From NCBI GenBank assembly GCA_037975125.1, contig CM075853.1:94840543-94904542 (forward strand): DNA of 64,000 nucleotides, in the 5' to 3' direction. Position 1 is the first letter of the stretch. Each line of letters opens with the position of its first letter. This stretch comes from Latrodectus hesperus (lineage: Eukaryota > Arthropoda > Arachnida > Araneae > Theridiidae). A program made the translations under genes and the position numbers. Below the pieces are notes generated by a model. The model had not been told where the DNA came from, ran no database searches, and saw only the letters and a program-made list of their open reading frames with translations. Of the stretch, positions 10,164 to 21,171 are shown one piece after another.

Positions 10164-13100
10164 GATGCCAAACTCTTGTGTTACTAAATGAATGGAAACT
10201 ACAATGAAGCTAATAAAGTTCATGTATTTGGATTTCCACAAAGGATGAATAGCTGAAACAAAAATGGATAAAGGCTATCCCTAGAAAGAATCTTAATGTA
10301 ACTAAAAATACAAAAGGTAAATTATTATTCCCCTCTTTCTCTCATAATTCACAGAAATATTTCTATTAACTTTTCTTAACAAGAGATATATAAGCTGTTT
10401 TTGTAGTGCTGTTATTGATTATTCATATCTACTAGTATTGGTTATAGTACTATGTACGAACAGTTATAATTTAATATTATTAATTCATAAATTATTGACT
10501 ATATATAAGCAATAATATGATAAAGTTTCTTCTATATGTTTAAATAAATTGACATATATTTATAGGTGTTTGATTCAAACTCATTTTGATGCATTTTGTA
10601 TTTTAGGTTTGTGCAAGACATTTTGTACAAAATTAAAGAAACCTAGATTGAAAGAAGGTGCAGTACGGTCAGTATTTCTCAACAGCCCTTCATATCTGTC
10701 TGCCACCACTAAAAGTGTGCATAGTGATCTTGGCGAATGAAAACGGTTGTTGGAGGAGGAGCACATCAACAGAGCCGAATTAAATAGTATTTTAAGCAAA
10801 GAAAGTTATGATAAACAATTCGGATTTATAAATTTTTCTGAGCTTAAAAATTGCTTAAATATGAATGAAGTTCCTGCTTACTGGAGTAAAATTGAAAAAG
10901 AAAACAACATTGTATTTTTAAATATTGATTTAAATAATACTGTTCCTAGTATTACTTATGTTATAGTGGTTGATGATAAATTAAATCTCAGTTTCTTATA
11001 AATCACAAAAAAGTACAAGGAAGCAAAGTTACCTCTAAAAGTATAAGTAATTTTAATGAAATGCTTAATATTTTAAATCATTTTGAATCAAAATCTGTAA
11101 GCAATAATAATGTAATTGATAATTTGGATATAGCTGCACAAATTTTACAAAACTGCATAAATCTTGAAAATAAATGTAAATTTTTAATTGAATTTTTTAT
11201 TGAACAGCTTAATCTTTTAAAATTAGCACCTGTAAAATTTCCTTATTCTTCTAGCATGTTAATTTTCACTTCTCTTTTATTTCACATATTCCCCCAAGCT
11301 TATAAATTTATCAGAAATTCAAATAATTTGATATTGCCGGATCCAAGCACCATTAGAAAAGTAAGTTCAATGATAGAAACAACTCCAATATTTGAACAAG
11401 ATAAATATTTCCTTTTATATGCAAAACATATATTTTCTAAACTAAGTAGTAAAGACTATAATATTTTTTTAATGCTGGACGAAATATACATAAAACCTAA
11501 TTTGGATTATAAAGGTGGAAACATTGTTGGAAACTCTTCTGATAATACAAATTTAGCAACAAGTGCTCATGTTTTAATGCTAGGCAGTATTTCCTTGTCT
11601 TTTAAAGATTAAATTCATATTTTCCCAGTAAATTGTATAATAATATAGTTGATGAGTTATTTGCTTTAACTAAAAAAATAGTTTTGGATTTAGAGGATAT
11701 AGGCTTTAAAATTATGGGTATAGTGACTGATAATAATTCAATAAATCGTAAAGCTATATCAAATTTCAGTAACCTAGCTAATTTTCAAGTTCAATATGAA
11801 CATCCAGCAGATCCATCGAGGCCATTTTTTATGTAATTGATTCAGTGCATCTTATTTAATTTGTCAGAAACAACTGGATCAATGAAAAAAATGTTTTTTT
11901 TTTATGTATTATCCTCCATTTGGAAACGAAAAGTGTTTCAAACTGCTTCTTTCACCCTTTTACGAAAGAAATATGATATTGAGTCATCGCAACCGTTAAA
12001 ATTTGGCTTTGGTTAAACACGAAAAGCTCTTTGGTCTACAAACTTAGAGCGCTAGAATGTTAGCCTGGCTTTAAAAATTTTCAATAGCAATTTGATCCAG
12101 TGTGTGAGAGAATTAGGAAAACAATCTTTTACATTATAATGAAACAGCTAATTATATTGAAATATTTTGTAAGTGGTGGTATATAGCTAATGTTAAATCA
12201 ATCTCTAAAGGAAAATTTAAATTAAATCCCATGTGCAAACCAATTACTAATAAATCTGATGATGTTAGAAAAAAGTTTTGCTTAAATTTATAAATTGGTT
12301 ATATAATTGGCAAAACATATGAACGCAAATAATGGCAAATTAACTCAAGAAATACATTCAGCTTTAAGACATACCTCTCAGGCTTTTCTAAACATAATTG
12401 AATATTTTTCAATTAATTTAAATATGAATTATTTATTCCTAGGTAAGCTTCAAACCGACAAACTTAAATCTCGTTTCGTTCAATACAGAAGTCTGTCCGG
12501 TGATCAATATCATATATCTATAAGGCAACTTTAAGAAACTGAAAATAAACTTCGTTTAAGTAAGCAATTAAAACTGGTGTCTCATAGCATAGGCAGTTAT
12601 GATATAAATGTGCTTGAAAATCCTGTTTCTGATAAAAGGGAAATGTTACAGCAAGATTCTAATGAAATATTTCAGAATATGGAAGTTAGAGATTCTGATA
12701 TAGATGAAATAACAGACTCACTACTTCTCATAACATATTTAGCTGAATATTGTTCTCATATCATTCATAAGAGTATTAAAGGTGTTGAGTATCGTGAAAA
12801 AATAATAACTGAAAAAATAATGAGTGTTGATGTAGATTTAGATTGTAGTTTTATAAAAAATTGTGATAGAGGTAGTTTACTTTATCCATCAAAATTTGTA
12901 ACCAATATTGTACTTCATATTTACATTGTAACATCAAAATTAATTTCTCAAGATTATGGGCATGAATTTTTAAAAATTTTAAATCAACGTAACTTAATAA
13001 TTAATGTAGTAAAAAACCTTCTACTTTCTAAAGACATGTGGGATTTTTTTTTTTGCAACTGTGGTTATCCGTTTGAGGGAATAATTATTAAAATTATGAG

Positions 13101-13269
13101 GTCATCTACTAATACTCTTTTTAATAATTATTGTAAACTTAAAAATGATAGTTATCAAGGAAAATCAAAAATAAACAAAGGAGAATCTAACAAGCCTGAA
13201 AGTAAAAGGAAATTAAAAATACTAACAACCAACAATTTAGATTCCAACTCTTCAAAAAAAAAAAATTAA
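10164..13269 (+). pseudogene. P-element/THAP9-like transposase pseudogene
   Basis: A degenerate copy of a P-superfamily transposase. The first segment begins MPNSCVTK and, in broken frames, shows VHVFGFP and QKWIKAIPRKNLNV, resembling an N-terminal THAP zinc-binding domain. It ends near a gtaaat donor at 10317. After a ttttag acceptor the next segment (from 10607) reads VCARHF in one frame and LKEGAVRSVFLNSPSYLS in another, the C-x-x-H and AVPxxF parts of THAP. Open blocks follow at 10747-11001, 11061-11612 (DPSTIRKVSSMI, FLMLDEIYIKPNLDYKGG, where the LDE Asp fits the catalytic core), 11633-11836 (IMGIVTDN, HPADPSRPFF), 12307-12534 (TDKLKSRFVQYRSLSGDQYH, typical of P transposases) and 12577-13269. 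Several stops and frameshifts separate them. Confidence 0.75.
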
Positions 13270-14857
13270 AATAAACCTTTCACGAATTGTGCATTGTAAA
13301 TAACAATACTCTTTTTATTTCATGTGCATAACCGCTTTTATTCATTTTATGTATTTAAGTTACATTTAATTTTTAAAAAATGTATGATTTAGAAAGTCTA
13401 TATACGTAAGTTATTTTTAAAGTTTTTTAATTCTTTTGTGTTTTGTAATATGATTATTTGTTAAATTTATTGGGGAAAATATAGCTGTAACAATTTACAT
13501 ATCATCTAAAGATAAACAATTTGGTATTAAAAAAAAGGTGCTTATATACATTTTTTTAAAATTTTAATTTCCATGCAAATGTTTTTGAAATATGTTAACT
13601 TTGTTGTCTTTGTACTTTAAAATCATAATTGTTTACTTTTATTACTCTGTTTAAAAATTCTCAATAATTTCATAAAATATTCTTTTTCATGTATCTCTTA
13701 CCAATTTTTTATTAAAATTTGATGTATGATGTATTTTATGTTATAAATTGTTTACAAAATAAAAATATTTCTGTGAAAATTTGTGTATGTTCCTTCTTCA
13801 TTTTATATCTAATTATTTACAAAAAAAAAAAAATTGCTTTGCGAAAAAATTACGTAAAAAATTTGTTTTGTTTTCCTTTAAAATTATTTTTTAAAAATGA
13901 TGAATTTAATGCTTCAGATTGGAAAAATAAAAAATGTTTCTTTCACAATAGAAAAATAACCTGTATAAATAAAAGGGAACACTTTCTGTATCAAATAAGT
14001 ATTAGAAAATATAATTAATATTTAAAGAGTAATATACATTATAAGAAATAAGATTATAATATAAAAACTATTTGTGATATTACACTCTTTTTTAATTACA
14101 TATATTTGAAAAATAAAATTTTTAAACGTTTTTATACGCAGTTAAAATTTTTAAAACTACAATTCAAATTTGTATTTTAATGATTTAATTTTGCCTTTTA
14201 TAGTATTTTAACTTAGAAAAAAAACTTTGCTTATTAAAAGGAATAGGAAAAAGATAAAAGCATTTAAAATTTAGAAAATTTTAAATATTTAACAATATTG
14301 AAATTAAAAAATTTTCTAAATCCGCAGTAAATGAGTGCCGAAAGTAAAACTTCTGTATTTCCAAAACAGTTCTCTCCCTTCTTGTGATGACTCATGATCC
14401 CAGTCAGCAGGCCTTATTCTCGAAGGTCACGGTACTATCGGTGCCATCTGGTGGTTTCTTGTAATTTGCATACTATTTTTCAAAATGTATGTGATAATTC
14501 TACACGGGAGATTTTTTTAGAGTTCAATTTCTGAGTGATTCTGAATTATCCTTAATTTATGAACAATTGTGTCTTTGTAGATACCTTTTCTATATCAGGT
14601 TATCATGACTCTTATTAGAAATGCCAAGTTCCATTTTCATATATCTGATGTTCGATGTTGCATGAATTAAGTTCGTGTAAGGTGACAAAGTGTCCGTGAT
14701 TCAATATTCTCCTACACGATTAGATAAAATCTGAAACTTCATGGTAGAATTATACTAAATTAATTATGATGAGATATTCTTACTAGTAAATAAAATCTTA
14801 TTTTTGTAGCTATGGGTATCGAGAAACTTTTTAGTATAAAGTTTCAAACCCTTCAAA
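13270..14857. other. Very AT-rich stretch, no gene recognised
   Basis: This includes runs of A and T and a 99-codon open frame at 13719-14018 made mostly of Lys, Phe and Asn codons, which I attribute to base composition. A GC-richer patch at 14330-14460 is unexplained. Part of the stretch may be the P-element 3' end. Confidence 0.5.
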
Positions 14858-14986
14858 ATGTTAAGAGTTCAGTTGGTAGCCATTTTAACTTTAGTGATAT
14901 TTGCAAATGGCTTACCATCCAAAAAGAGAGACAAGATATATGAAAGGAAATTTTTGCAAGACAATAAAAATCTAAAATCTGTGTAA
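14858..14986 (+). CDS. Candidate short secreted peptide (42 aa)
   Basis: An ATG in good context (ttcaaaATG) opens a 42-codon frame with a textbook signal peptide, MLRVQLVAILTLVIFANG, followed by a basic 24-residue remainder, LPSKKRDKIYERKFLQDNKN then LKSV, and two stops. The remainder has a KKR dibasic site and no Cys. A polypyrimidine acceptor-like site (cttatttttgtag, ending at 14809) lies just upstream, so the ATG could sit in a second exon after a 5' UTR intron. The frame was too short for ordinary ORF lists. I do not recognise the peptide. It lies within the large DUOXA intron on the opposite strand. A chance hydrophobic frame or the first exon of a longer gene are alternatives. Confidence 0.35.
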   Translation: MLRVQLVAILTLVIFANGLPSKKRDKIYERKFLQDNKNLKSV

Positions 14987-15775
14987 TAATTTAATGAAAA
15001 TTGTTGCTATATACAAAAAAAGTAAAATGGCGAAAATGAAAATAAAATATTCACTGTCAGAAAATAAAACAAAAAAAAAATTCTAACAAATAAATGCAAA
15101 CAGCGTTTGTAAGGGGAAAGTAAAAAAAAAAAAGGATCTTAAGTTTCGTATAATAGGCAAACAATCGTTTGTACATAAACTGGTGATTACAAATGATTCA
15201 TAGTGTTTCAACTCATTATAGCTTCAAATATATATAATACAAAATAGTACTGATAACCACTGATAAAAATATATTTTAGTTTTTGTTACTTTATTACCGG
15301 TTCCATAGAGTTTCACAAAATAACAGAATGGTGGAAATTTGCAAAATGACTAATTGACAGAAAATATTTTGTATCTAGCATTCAGGTGGTGGTATTCCTT
15401 TGGAGATTGTGGAAGATTTTGCTGACAACATTCTTTGTTTTCAAATATCGCTTTATAGATGTGCTGGTCAGGCAACATCGAAATTTCTCTCTTCAAAGGA
15501 TATCCTCCAAGGATAAATTGTACATTCTAAAATATTTGGATAGTTATGTAACTATGATAATATATTTAATTACGCAAATAGTTGAGAGAAACGTCCGATA
15601 GCCTGTCAGAAATGAGATTTAAAAGATAAAATCATCAAAATAATTTACCCGAACATAAAGAAAAAATTATTGCTGTTCAGTGTGGTATTATCCTTCTACA
15701 GTTTAAAAAAATGAGACTTGTAAAGAGTTTGCAAATATTTAATTTCTAACCTTTCATCCATAGAGTTTGAAGACT

Positions 15776-16057
15776 GTATCAATATGGGTACTCACCGTGA
15801 CCTAAAGGTAAGACAGCACCCTTCGGAGTATAAGGTCTCGGGTTCGATCTCAGTCTCTGTTGACAACAAGAGATGGATGTAGCACTTCTGCTTTGTGCAT
15901 GCACTCGTGGTAGGTGCTTGGGAGTTTTCCGGGTTTCCTCCCTTGCAACATGAGAATACGACCTACTTTCTAAGATTAGTTTGCTTGAAAGGCAATTTAC
16001 GCTAAATTAAAATGCCTTAACAACAGCCTTCGGACACTTGGCATTTCTCTCCGCGGC
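15776..16057 (+). mobile_element. tRNA-derived SINE, family D, first of two adjacent copies
   Basis: A tRNA-like head with B box gggttcgatctca is followed by a body with blocks gatggatgtagcacttctgc, tgcactcgtgg, gttttccgggtttcctccc and ggcaatttacgc. A second, more diverged copy follows directly. Confidence 0.75.
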
Positions 16058-16059
16058 TT

Positions 16060-16345
16060 CAGTGATTGTATCAATGTGGGGTTACAGTGTCCTTAGTGGT
16101 AGGAAAGAACTTTTCGGACCATAGAACCCTGAACTTGATTCCAACCACTATTGAATAATGGGAGAGGAATGTTGCACTTTTGCTTTTTGCTTACACTCCT
16201 GTCGTGGTTGTGGTTTTCTAGGTTTTTTCCTTAAGAAACGTAAACATGGCTTACTATTTATGAAAAGTTTTCCGGTAAGGTGATTTACGCAGTAAATCTT
16301 AAGATGACTTACAATAGTTTCAGGGCTTTAGGTAACCCATAACGT
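16060..16345 (+). mobile_element. tRNA-derived SINE, family D, second of two adjacent copies
   Basis: It repeats the family D order: gattgtatcaatgtgggg, a promoter head with diverged B box (cttgattccaa), caccactattgaataatggg-like sequence, gttgcacttttgc, cactcctgtcgtgg, ggttttctaggttttttcc and gtgatttacgc. It is more diverged than the first copy, suggesting two separate insertions rather than a recent tandem duplication. Confidence 0.7.
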
Positions 16346-16448
16346 GGTATCAAAGATTACATCAGTACCATCACAAGTTCTAACTAGTTTACCACCATCA
16401 CTTGAAATGACACACCATAGTTTTTAAAACCACATTCTCTAACTACAT

Positions 16449-16787
16449 ATGGGTATGATAATATGTGATAATGTTATTCGACAAGAAAAATACGAAACTG
16501 TTATTCATAAAGATGATACAAATTCTACAACATGGATTAAAAATAAAAAGGTTTATAATGCATCGTACTCTAAGGTATTACTCCCTTTCACACGAAAGCA
16601 AGTATCTACAGACATTTATATAAATGGACCCAAAAGTGACCAAGAAACTGGTACCTCATTCATAATGTTCGAAAAAGTAATTGAAATCCATTCAAGCAAA
16701 CAAATTCAAATTATCTCAAGACAATACTGCTTCTCATCCGGTAGTGATGACAATCCAATAAACAGGAATCTATGTGAGCAAATCTGA
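16449..16787 (+). other. Unassigned 112-codon open frame
   Basis: This is a complete frame from ATG to TGA with an in-frame TAA three codons before the start. The translation (MGMIICDNVIRQEKYETVIH onward) has mixed composition with Trp, Pro, Gly and Cys, unlike the Lys/Asn/Ile-only frames typical of this AT-rich DNA. It includes KVLLPFTRKQVSTDIYINGP and ends NRNLCEQI. I recognise no family, signal peptide or splice context. It may be chance, a lone exon or a piece of an unknown element. Confidence 0.2.
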
Positions 16788-17441
16788 ATTTACTCATGTT
16801 ACAATTTAGATAGCACTCAGTATTATTCTCATTACTTATCCAACGGCATAAATCGCCAGTTATAGATAGCATCCAATAACAGATACATGATACATTATTA
16901 TAAAAACAATCTTCAATTCTCCTGGAACAAAGTCCACATGGCACAGTAGTAAACAAGTTTGTTAATTACAAGGCAAAAGAAGCAGCTTTAGACAACAATT
17001 TACTAATTACATACTTAAAATTACTTTCATTATACTTAAAAGATATTTTGAAAAACAGACATCAATATCAATATCTATAAGAACTTTACAACATTACATA
17101 GAGAATTGTATTTCGACAGTAACCTTCCAAATAAAACATCATTCTTCACAAACTAACACAGCCACCATAAATTTTAGAGTCGGAAATGTATATATCGAAA
17201 GGACAAAATAATCACACACACTTTAATCTAATTCCTCTCCATTAAAAAGATAAAACTGTCATGAAATTGAATTAACGTACCTAATCAATTGATTTTTCTA
17301 AAGAACCGGAATAGTTATGCATTGAATGAACATTATCTATACAAATCATTTATTTATTTTATAAACATATAATAGTTGGTGTACACACACAAACTTATTT
17401 CCCAAACTGTATATTTTGTATATAATTATTAAATACTTAAA

Positions 17442-17635
17442 ATCCGTATCCCAATTCTTCATTTAAACAGATTTTTATACCACATTTTACATTAGTATAC
17501 ATATGTCATCTTCTTTTTATCTAAATTCTTCATTATTCAATGTATTATTATTTTCATTTTAAATACATATTATCTCTACCTTAATGCAAGTAAATGTGTA
17601 TAAAATATGCTTAAGTGAAGAATTGGGATACGGAT
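17442..17635. mobile_element. Short inverted-repeat element (MITE-like), 194 bp
   Basis: The ends are inverted repeats of 25 bases with one mismatch: atccgtatcccaattcttca at the left and its reverse complement tgaagaattgggatacggat at the right (left ends attta, right ends acttaa in the same sense). Weaker inverted similarity continues inward for about 20-30 more bases. There is no coding capacity. No clear target-site duplication was found, so the superfamily is unknown. Confidence 0.65.
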
Positions 17636-18851
17636 CCTATTGAATATGATTCTGTAAGCTTTAATGCTTAACCATTATAAAAATTTATTTTCGATAAATA
17701 GGTGGATGAAGCTCTCGGCCAACGAACATGACACAACGTGGGAGACGTCGATTGCTCCATTGATGTCAAAAGAGATACTCGAGATCAATAGATTATTAAA
17801 AGAGATCAATAGATAAATACCGGAGCTCTTTAACATCGCTGTGTGCGTATGTAAATATGTTGCACAGGTGAACGAACATTGGAGGGACATATTCGAATGT
17901 GTGTAGATGAAATTTATCTACTTCACACATATTTGTCCTGAAGCACAAGGAGAACAAATGGAATATCGTTATGATGTGTTAAATACTTGTAAATGGGCTC
18001 TGTTTGTAAAATTAATATTTTCTGATATATATATTTCCAAAACCAGATGCATCATCTGTAATGACTCATAATTTGCGAGGTATATAAATTCAAACACTAT
18101 CTGTTGAGAAACAAAACAAATAAAATTCTATGATGTGTGCCGCCTTCTAATTATAAGATAACTTAAATTTTTGGAGCAGTACTACTTTGTTAATTGTTTG
18201 TTTAAAGGATTCTTTGAGTAATTTGGCAATATTATTGTTTCAATAAAGTAAATTGTTACGAATGAAATATGTATATTTAATGAGTGTGAATACCCAGAAA
18301 AATCTATAAAATCTAATTTATCAGATGGATTTCTTCGTGATAATTTTTCAATTAACTTTTCATTGGCATGTTCTTTTTCTTTTATAACAATTCTAATCAC
18401 GTTTTACTGCTTTTATGATAAAGTGGAAACACTTCGTACCGGTTTGCTAGTAGTTAATAATGTAACAATCAATCAGAGTCAATGCATCAAGAAATTAACG
18501 AGTAAATCCAAGAGAGAGAGAAAGAGAGAACATTTCTCCCAGACAGAAAAATTTTCCGCCACCAGGAAACATTTGTTATATTGCAAAGCGTCTGGTATAG
18601 GATCAATGGTTGAATAAGAAAGTTTCTATATGTATGCGAGCATGGTTTGCAACATTTGTATGCAGGCTTGAATGAAATGGTGATTAGTTATTGCTGTCAA
18701 GCTCAGAGACCTCAGCCAGTAGGCAAGCAGCTTTCTTTCTTTTGTTATTTTCCATCGTGTTCTGATAAAACTCTTTGATAATATCTCAAATTTCAATCAT
18801 CTGAAAAGTGTTCCACCCAGTGGTTAAGAAGTCATCGACTTGTTAATACCA

Positions 18852-19014
18852 ATGAAGAATATGTGGCGCACTTTGTTATTAAATTTATGTTTTATTTCAT
18901 TATCGAAATCAACATTTAAATACCCTCAATCTTTGGAAGGAAGTTTGATGTATGAAAATAATCTCCAGAATACTTACGATTTTCATGCTAATCATAGTTA
19001 TGAAAGTAAAATTT
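18852..19014 (+). CDS. Candidate small secreted protein, exon 1
   Basis: An ATG in good context (accaATGaag) opens 54 codons. The N-terminus MKNMWRTLLLNLCFISLSKS has the shape of a signal peptide. The rest, TFKYPQSLEGSLMYENNLQN then TYDFHANHSYESKI, is of mixed composition with one NHS glycosylation sequon. The exon ends at a perfect consensus donor (gtaagt at 19015). If spliced to 19519 the frame continues. I recognise no family. Read-through without splicing gives a similar-length frame to 19118, so splicing is inferred. Confidence 0.33.
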
Positions 19015-19518
19015 GTAAGTTGTTTATTCTTATAGACAAAATTCATATGAACTTTTTAGTCGATCTTAGGAAAATATTGGATGAAGTGTCTGGCCTCGAT
19101 ATCAAAAAAAAAGTATAATTTGTTACCAAATTATTCATATATGCATAAAACACACAGTTATAAAATGTCATATTTTTAAGGTGTTTTAATGGTCAACATG
19201 TGAAAGCTCGCTATGTTTGCAATGATATGTAATAATTATACTTTTATTGATATTTAAATAACCAAATTAGCTTGCTAATATAATTAAACTATATGTTAAA
19301 ACATAAATCATTATGGTTTATGAATATGGAAAGAGAAAATGAAAATAAAACTTGTTTGAATAATTGCGTATAAGCAAAAACAAATATATATAAATACACA
19401 TTTTAAATAATGAATTGAAATTTTTGTTTTGAAGCAAACTTGAAAAAGAGAAATTCAAAGTTAAAGACTCTAAAATAGAATGAATTAAACAGTTAAAATA
19501 ACAAAACTTTTGTTTCAG

Positions 19519-19661
19519 GTTTCCAAAAATTGACTAAGAAGTTTTATTTAGTTTTACAACAATTAGATACTTTTACTATGAGAAGAAAACTGAGGACGGA
19601 AAACTTTTGTTTATTTTTTCTATACGTTCCAGCAGACATTTTGAGGCGCATGAATATATAA
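19519..19661 (+). CDS. Candidate small secreted protein, exon 2
   Basis: After a good acceptor (acttttgtttcag) the frame from exon 1 stays open for 47 further codons (CFQKLTKKFYLVLQQLDTFT, MRRKLRTENFCLFFLYVPAD, ILRRMNI) to a TAA at 19659-19661. The joined product would be 101 residues. The mature part is predicted to be largely helical with two Cys. The phase match, the strong donor and the acceptor together make chance less likely but do not exclude it. The intron would be 504 bp. A second acceptor-like site lies at 19737. An aataaa at about 20054 could serve as a polyadenylation signal. Confidence 0.3.
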
Positions 19662-20059
19662 TGCATAAATAGAAATGTTTTTTACGAAAAGTCTATACTC
19701 ATGTGTAATTCTAATTTCTTTTTCTCTTCATTTCAGTACGCAGTCATTGATTAGTCAAGACTAATTCATCAAGGATTACGGAGCACATTTCACAAGATGA
19801 ATCGAACTCATGTTTATTTCGATTTCCCTCAAGAAAGAAATAAGACAATTTCGTTTCTGCGTCATATGCAAGTATCAAACTGTTCTATTTTTTTAATCTC
19901 CAACTTATTAATTTTTAGATTAATTGGAAATAATAACTTCAGACTTTTAACTACCAATCAAAAATCGACTCGGCTTTCACATTTAGGTGATGCGAAAGTT
20001 ATTATAGCGGTGAGGACAGCGCCATTTTATTTTATTTAATATTAATTTATTTCAATAAA

Positions 20060-21170
20060 TTATTTTATGTTAACATTTTATTTCGATATAATATTTGAAT
20101 TGGAATTTGAAAATAACATTTTACAATTAAAAAATTATAAGCTGTTATTTTTTTTACCACTGAGCAAGTGATCTAAAAATTTTAATATTTCGTTAACAAG
20201 ATGGGTGAATAAAACCTTCATTAAAAATAGCAGTTGCTAAAATTCTTATTAAATATTGCACTTTCTTATATTAATTTAATTATTTATGACAAAATTTTTT
20301 TCATCTATAAATTTGGCAACCAATTTATTTTTAGAATGCTGTGATTAGAAAACTAATGTTCTTCTTTAAGTTCATTTCACATTTAATGTAAAAATTTTCA
20401 AGTTTAAAAAATATTTAATTTTATTCTTCAATATCTAGTGTAGATCTTTTGATCGTCTTAAACTGTCTATGTAAATGGATTCATTACTTCTGTATATTTA
20501 TGAAAAGTAATAAATATATTAACTACAGTTTGAATTTTAAGTGTGAATAACTGTATATCCCAATATTTTGGTTTTCAAAACTAATAAAGTCATTAATTAC
20601 TTATTTAAATGCTTAAAGTATTTGTTTTGTTAAACTTTTAAAATACATTACATGTGCTTCGATTTCTTAAGGAAATTATATTTAAATCTGACGAGCGTAA
20701 ATTTTTTTTAAATCAAAAGTATATATTTATAAGAATTATTGTTAAGATAAATAATAAATTTTCAACCATTATAAAAATTTCAGGTATGTATAAAATAAAT
20801 GTTTTCTTACTATATACTGAAAAATAATAATGATTTTAAACTTTGATTAGGCTATTTTCTAAATTATTGATAAAATTTGAAGCTTTGATACTTTTTCTGT
20901 TTACAATTGTCTTCTTTTTTTTATCAATGATATTTTTAAATTAAGGACACACTTCACATGGTAAGTTCAGCTAGTCTGTGTCTTCTCTCACCATTTTAAT
21001 CTCATTAGTTGATGAGCAGAACAATATCTGCTAGGCAAATAAAAAAGCTCCTAGGTCCTGGAACTAATCTCCAGAAATCAGTATAAGTCAGTTGTCTGAA
21101 TTCCTTTGCTCTGTTATGAATAAAAATACCCCAAGTCTCATTTCTTTTGATATATAACTAAGACAGTTGT
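20060..21170. other. AT-rich stretch, nothing recognised
   Basis: No coding, repeat or RNA signal was recognised, except that 20990-21170 may be the decayed upstream part of the adjacent non-LTR element. Confidence 0.5.
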
Positions 21171-21171
21171 T

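Noticed and set aside
13719..14018. 99-codon plus-strand frame
   Set aside because: Composition is dominated by Lys, Phe, Asn and Ile as expected from AT-rich noncoding DNA.
19737..19750. Third exon of the candidate secreted gene after an acceptor-like site
   Set aside because: Joining exon 1 to this site gives only a few residues before a stop, whereas joining to 19519 keeps a 47-codon frame.
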